A stretch of DNA of 18,007 bases from Candidatus Sordicultor fermentans (GTDB taxonomy: Bacteria > Atribacterota > Atribacteria > Atribacterales > Caldatribacteriaceae): positions 905 to 18,911 of the forward strand of contig DGDO01000102.1 of the NCBI GenBank assembly GCA_002385475.1. Reading direction: 5' to 3'. The notes under the pieces are model-generated. The model was not told the DNA's origin. It ran no database searches and saw only the letters and a program-made list of their open reading frames with translations. Position numbers and translations under genes: made by a program. Shown here one piece after another: positions 15,011 to 18,007 of this stretch (the first letter of the stretch is position 1; every line of letters starts with the position of its first letter).

Positions 15011-16390
15011 CTAAAGAATATAGCGAGTAACATCTTCATCCTGTAAAATGTCAGCAAGTTCTTGCAAAACGTAATCTCGATTTATAACTATCTTTTGCCC
15101 TTTTAAACGAGGAGCCCGAAAAGAGATATCTTGCAAAAGTCTTTCCATCACAGTATGCAATCTGCGAGCACCAATATTTTCCATTCTCTGGTTTAGCTCC
15201 TGAGAAATGTGGGCTATTTCCCGCAAAGCATCTTCCTCAAACTCTATACTTACTCCTTCAGTTTCCAGCAATGCTTTATATTGTTTAGTCAAAGAATTAA
15301 AGGGCTCAATTAATATACGATAAAGGTCTTCTTCCGACAGTGAAGACAATTCTACCCGGATAGGAAATCTTCCTTGCAGCTCGGGTAAAAGGTCAGAAGG
15401 CTTGGTATGGGAAAAGGCCCCAGCAGCTATGAAAAGAATATGATTGGTTCTTACTGGACCATATTTAGTGAGAACAGTAGAGCCCTCCACTATGGGGAGC
15501 AAGTCTCTCTGCACTCCTCCCCGAGAAACATCTGGGCCATAGTTTCCCCCTGGAGAAACAATTTTATCTATTTCGTCAATGAAAACTATGCCTGTTTCTT
15601 CTACTCTTTTTATTGCCTCAGTGCTTATTTCTTCCATATCGATTAGTTTCTGGACTTCCTGGTTGAATAATATCTCTCGAGCTTCTTTAACCTTTACTCT
15701 TCTCTTTTTCTTTCGAGAAGGGAAAACTCCGCTAAAGAGCTCTTGAAAATCTATTCCCAGACTTTCCATACCCCCACCAGCTATAATTCCCAAAGGTATA
15801 GAGCTTTCCTCTATCTCAACTTCAATAAAACGTTCTTCCAATTCTCCCTTTTTCAGTTTTTCTCTTAGCTTTTCTCGAGTAGAAGAAAGAGGCTTGGGCC
15901 AAACTACATCTACCCGAGGAGATTCTGCAGTTACAGTATCTTCATATTCCAGAGAAGAAGGATTAAAAGCCAAAAGATAGTCTAAAATCAGCTCCTCTAC
16001 TATTTCTTTAGCTTTTTCTTCTTGATTCTTTATGCGTTCATTTTTTTCCATTCTCACTGCTAATTCAGTTAAATCTCTAATTATGGATTCCACATCTTTT
16101 CCCACATATCCTACTTCAGTAAACTTGGTAGCTTCTACTTTAAAAAAGGGAGCGTTGGTCAATTTGGCAAGACGGCGGGCAATTTCGGTTTTGCCTACAC
16201 CGGTAGGGCCGATCATGATTATGTTTTTAGGAGTTATTTCTTCGGCAACGTCAGGAGGTAGCATCCTTCTCCGAATTCGATTTCTCAAGGCGATGGCCAC
16301 ACATTTTTTAGCCTCATCCTGGCCTACTATATATTTATTTAGCTCTTCTACTATTTCCTCAGGTGTCAGGTTCTCTTCTATTAAAGACAT
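15011..16390 (-). CDS. hslU: ATP-dependent protease ATPase subunit HslU (ClpY)
   Basis: HslU is the hexameric AAA+ unfoldase that feeds proteins to HslV. The 459 residues show Walker A GPTGVGKTE (61-69), the pore loop GYVG (94-97), the intermediate (I) domain (about 110-245), Walker B IVFIDEID (268-275), LQGRFPIRVEL (338-348, containing the arginine finger region) and sensor-2 GARRLHT (407-413). The C-terminal end, DVTRYIL, keeps the hydrophobic tail that inserts between HslV subunits, so the pair should be functional. ATG at 16390 has GGAGAGGAG just upstream, 15 nt after hslV. The order xerC-hslV-hslU is as in Bacillus, where codY follows; here the rpsB promoter follows instead. Confidence 0.97.
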   Translation of the reverse strand: MSLIEENLTPEEIVEELNKYIVGQDEAKKCVAIALRNRIRRRMLPPDVAEEITPKNIIMIGPTGVGKTEIARRLAKLTNAPFFKVEATKFTEVGYVGKDVESIIRDLTELAVRMEKNERIKNQEEKAKEIVEELILDYLLAFNPSSLEYEDTVTAESPRVDVVWPKPLSSTREKLREKLKKGELEERFIEVEIEESSIPLGIIAGGGMESLGIDFQELFSGVFPSRKKKRRVKVKEAREILFNQEVQKLIDMEEISTEAIKRVEETGIVFIDEIDKIVSPGGNYGPDVSRGGVQRDLLPIVEGSTVLTKYGPVRTNHILFIAAGAFSHTKPSDLLPELQGRFPIRVELSSLSEEDLYRILIEPFNSLTKQYKALLETEGVSIEFEEDALREIAHISQELNQRMENIGARRLHTVMERLLQDISFRAPRLKGQKIVINRDYVLQELADILQDEDVTRYIL

Positions 16391-16405
16391 TTTTCTCCTC
16401 TCCAG

Positions 16406-16936
16406 CTAAATAGTCTCGACAGTCATATTGCTATTAGTATAGATACAAATTTCGGAAGCAATCTGTAGAGAAATGCGAGCAATATCTTCGGCTTCTTTAT
16501 CGGTTTCTCTCCAGAGTGCTTTAGCAGCTGCCAGAGCAAAATTCCCTCCCGAGCCAATGGCTGCTACCGGTTCATCAGGTTCTACCACATCGCCTCTTCC
16601 AGAAATGATTAAAATATGTTCTTTGTCCATAGCTAAGAGAAGAGCATCTAATTGTCTCAAAACTTTATCAGTTCTCCAGCTCTTGGCTAGCTCAATAGCA
16701 GCACGGGGAAGATTACCACTATAGTAATTAAGTTTTTCTTCCAGGCGCTCAAGAAGAGTTAGTCCATCTGCTCCACTACCAGCAAAGCCAGCCAGGACTC
16801 TATCTTGATAAATACGTCTAATTTTTCGTGCTCCACCTTTTAGTACGGTTTCATTCATCGTTACCTGCCCATCACAGGCCATGGCTGCCTTACCATTCTT
16901 TAAAACAGCAATCACCGTAGTTGACTTAATCATCAT
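16406..16936 (-). CDS. hslV: ATP-dependent protease proteolytic subunit HslV (ClpQ)
   Basis: HslV forms the two-ring proteasome-like peptidase core with an N-terminal threonine nucleophile. The 176-residue precursor reads MMIKSTTVIAV. Removing MMIKS would expose Thr6 as Thr1, and the spacing to Asp22 (mature Asp17, in CDGQV) and Lys38 (mature Lys33, in GGARK) agrees with the known catalytic residues. Other landmarks are GFAGSGADGLTL (50-61), ELAKSWRTD, AIGSGGNFALAAAKAL and EICIYTN near the end. A 5-residue propeptide is needed if the first ATG is used, or 4 from the second; AAGGTG upstream suits either. The first 11 bp overlap xerC, so the two are coupled. Confidence 0.96.
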   Translation of the reverse strand: MMIKSTTVIAVLKNGKAAMACDGQVTMNETVLKGGARKIRRIYQDRVLAGFAGSGADGLTLLERLEEKLNYYSGNLPRAAIELAKSWRTDKVLRQLDALLLAMDKEHILIISGRGDVVEPDEPVAAIGSGGNFALAAAKALWRETDKEAEDIARISLQIASEICIYTNSNMTVETI

Positions 16937-17849
16937 TTTTCACCTTCTTAGCATGAGGATGAGTTTCTTGATAAATCCTCTTCATTTTATCCCAATTCAA
17001 GTGGGTATAAATTTGAGTGGTGGAAAGACTGGAATGACCCAGGGCTTCCTGCACCATCCTTAGCTCTGCTCCCCCTCCTAAAAAGTGGGTGGCAAAACTG
17101 TGACGGAAAACATGAGGAGAAATTCTTTTTCCACCTAACCCGGCCTCTTTTACAATTGTTTCTAAGATTTTTCGTGCTCCTCGAGGAGTTAAAGGAGCAC
17201 CTCTCTGGTTCAAGAACAATTCTTCCCGGGGAAAAGGGCGATGGTTTAGATATTTTCTTAAAGCTTTTTGAGTGCTTTCATTGAAAGGAACCAATCTTTC
17301 CTTTCCTCCCTTTCCTTTCACCTTTACCATTTTACTCGTTAAGTCAAGATCTTTGGTTTTTAATTCAGTTATCTCACCAACTCTCAAACCGCTGGAGTAG
17401 AGAAGCTCAAAAAATGCCCAGTTCCTGAGTGAAGGAAAATCCGACTTTTCTCGCGCTTTTTGTTTTAAGTAATTGAGTAAAAATTCCATTTCTCCTACAG
17501 TCAAAAAATTAGGCAGTTTCTTTTCCTTATTGAGTTTTCCCAATCCATCGGTGGGGTCACAATCGACCATACCCCGGCGGCGAAGAAAGCGATAAAAAGT
17601 ACGAAGAGCAGAAATACGATTGGCTTGAGAAATCCTTTTGAGCTGATGATGAGTTTTGAGATAGGCTAAAAAATCGGCTATGTCCTGAGTTTTAGCCTCA
17701 ACTAATGTGAGATTTCTCTCCTCTAAAAATTTAGAGAATTGACGCAGTGTTCTCCCATAATTATCTACTGTATGAGGAGAATACCTTCTCTCTTTTTGAA
17801 GATAATCAAGAAAAATATGGATAATTTTTTCATTCGCGGGAGAGTTCAA
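16926..17849 (-). CDS. xerC: Tyrosine recombinase XerC
   Basis: A site-specific tyrosine recombinase, most likely the chromosome-dimer-resolution enzyme acting at dif. The 307-residue protein has the N-terminal SAM-like core-binding domain (about 5-95; SPHTVDNYGRTLRQF 24-38) and the catalytic domain. Expected residues are all present: Arg156 (SSGLRVGEI), Lys180 in the beta-hairpin KGKGGK, His246 and Arg249 (SPHVFRHSFATHFL), His272 (LGHSSLSTTQIYTHL) and nucleophile Tyr281. The start is TTG at 17849, with AGGGGGTG upstream; it overlaps the end of der by 20 bp. XerD, phage integrases and XerA/H-type single recombinases share this fold, but the xerC-hslV-hslU context favours XerC/CodV. There is no attachment-site repeat nearby to suggest a mobile element. 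Confidence 0.9.
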   Translation of the reverse strand: MNSPANEKIIHIFLDYLQKERRYSPHTVDNYGRTLRQFSKFLEERNLTLVEAKTQDIADFLAYLKTHHQLKRISQANRISALRTFYRFLRRRGMVDCDPTDGLGKLNKEKKLPNFLTVGEMEFLLNYLKQKAREKSDFPSLRNWAFFELLYSSGLRVGEITELKTKDLDLTSKMVKVKGKGGKERLVPFNESTQKALRKYLNHRPFPREELFLNQRGAPLTPRGARKILETIVKEAGLGGKRISPHVFRHSFATHFLGGGAELRMVQEALGHSSLSTTQIYTHLNWDKMKRIYQETHPHAKKVKNDD

Positions 17850-18007
17850 TAGATATGGGCACCCCCTCCCAATCTCCTTCCTTTCGGATTAATTTTTCTA
17901 TGCGGTTAACTAGAAGTTCTTCTTCTCTTTTTGTGCCAGAAAAATTGACCGACAAATAAAAACGCGGAGGAGCAATATCTTTTTGATGCATATAATAGGT
18001 GCGGAAG
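17830..18007 (-). CDS. der: 3' end of ribosome-assembly GTPase Der (EngA), cut by window edge
   Basis: A reading frame enters from the right edge (first full codon at 18006) and stops at TGA 17830-17832, giving about 58 residues. It contains RTYYMHQKDIAPPRFYLSVN and, near the end, GVPISIEL. This matches the C-terminal KH-like domain of Der: (K)IYYATQ..V.PP.F.LFVN...ENRIR..F.FEGTPI.I. Der is a two-G-domain GTPase needed for 50S assembly; both G domains lie outside this window, so the call rests on the tail alone. The tail appears slightly extended (LSRE) after the usual end. It overlaps the TTG start of xerC by 20 bp, so the two are probably cotranscribed. Confidence 0.75.
   Translation of the reverse strand, partial: FRTYYMHQKDIAPPRFYLSVNFSGTKREEELLVNRIEKLIRKEGDWEGVPISIELSRE

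Noticed and set aside
16926..17849. XerC-like gene as the integrase of a mobile element
   Set aside because: It sits in the conserved xerC-hslV-hslU context with no tRNA, direct repeats or cargo genes.
1..18007. CRISPR arrays, tRNA or rRNA genes, toxin-antitoxin or defence loci
   Set aside because: No regularly spaced repeats, cloverleaf-like segments or recognisable defence proteins were seen; nearly all of the window is accounted for by known families.

Overview
This window carries two convergent blocks of ordinary bacterial chromosome, plus an insertion-sequence remnant at the left edge. It is AT-rich by eye, and the coding strands are purine-rich with many AGA/AGG arginine codons. The organism looks like a bacterium with a two-membrane envelope: the periplasmic sugar-binding protein has a plain type-I signal peptide with no lipobox cysteine. 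Isoprenoids are made by the MEP pathway (dxr and ispG). The xerC-hslV-hslU order upstream of rpsB-tsf-pyrH-frr-uppS-cdsA-dxr-rseP-ispG-proS recalls Firmicutes-like arrangements. A deep-branching or candidate phylum such as Atribacterota would fit, but nothing in the window proves the taxonomy.

Left part, plus strand. Positions 1-501 hold a decayed fragment of an IS21-type istA transposase (about 184-385) and then a strong extended -10 promoter (432-461). That promoter drives a complete three-gene ribose/simple-sugar ABC importer: ATPase (502-2010), permease (1997-2935) and periplasmic binding protein (3045-3971). A perfect 18-bp-stem terminator (3997-4041) closes the operon and faces the end of the opposing block.

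Right part, minus strand, reading from high to low coordinates. The 3' end of der runs into xerC, hslV and hslU. A promoter and a structured leader (14870-14994) follow. Then comes a 12-gene, almost gapless operon: rpsB, tsf, pyrH, frr, uppS, cdsA, dxr, rseP, ispG, proS, a family-2 glycosyltransferase and hflX. Many junctions are 4-bp stop/start overlaps (ATGA or TTGA), which implies translational coupling. The operon joins translation (S2, EF-Ts, RRF, ProRS, HflX), UMP phosphorylation, isoprenoid and undecaprenyl-PP synthesis, CDP-diacylglycerol synthesis and membrane proteolysis.

I see no novel multi-gene system. The points worth a second look are molecular. ProRS has lost the editing (INS) domain and keeps only a zinc-ribbon-like CxxC pair. 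The rpsB leader can form a bulged hairpin whose bulge is complementary to the bases abutting the Shine-Dalgarno sequence, a possible S2 autoregulatory pseudoknot. S2 has a long acidic C-terminal tail. IspG and Dxr differ from their families at usually conserved motifs. A strong Shine-Dalgarno between the permease and binding-protein genes has no start codon behind it. No tRNA, rRNA or CRISPR array was recognised.
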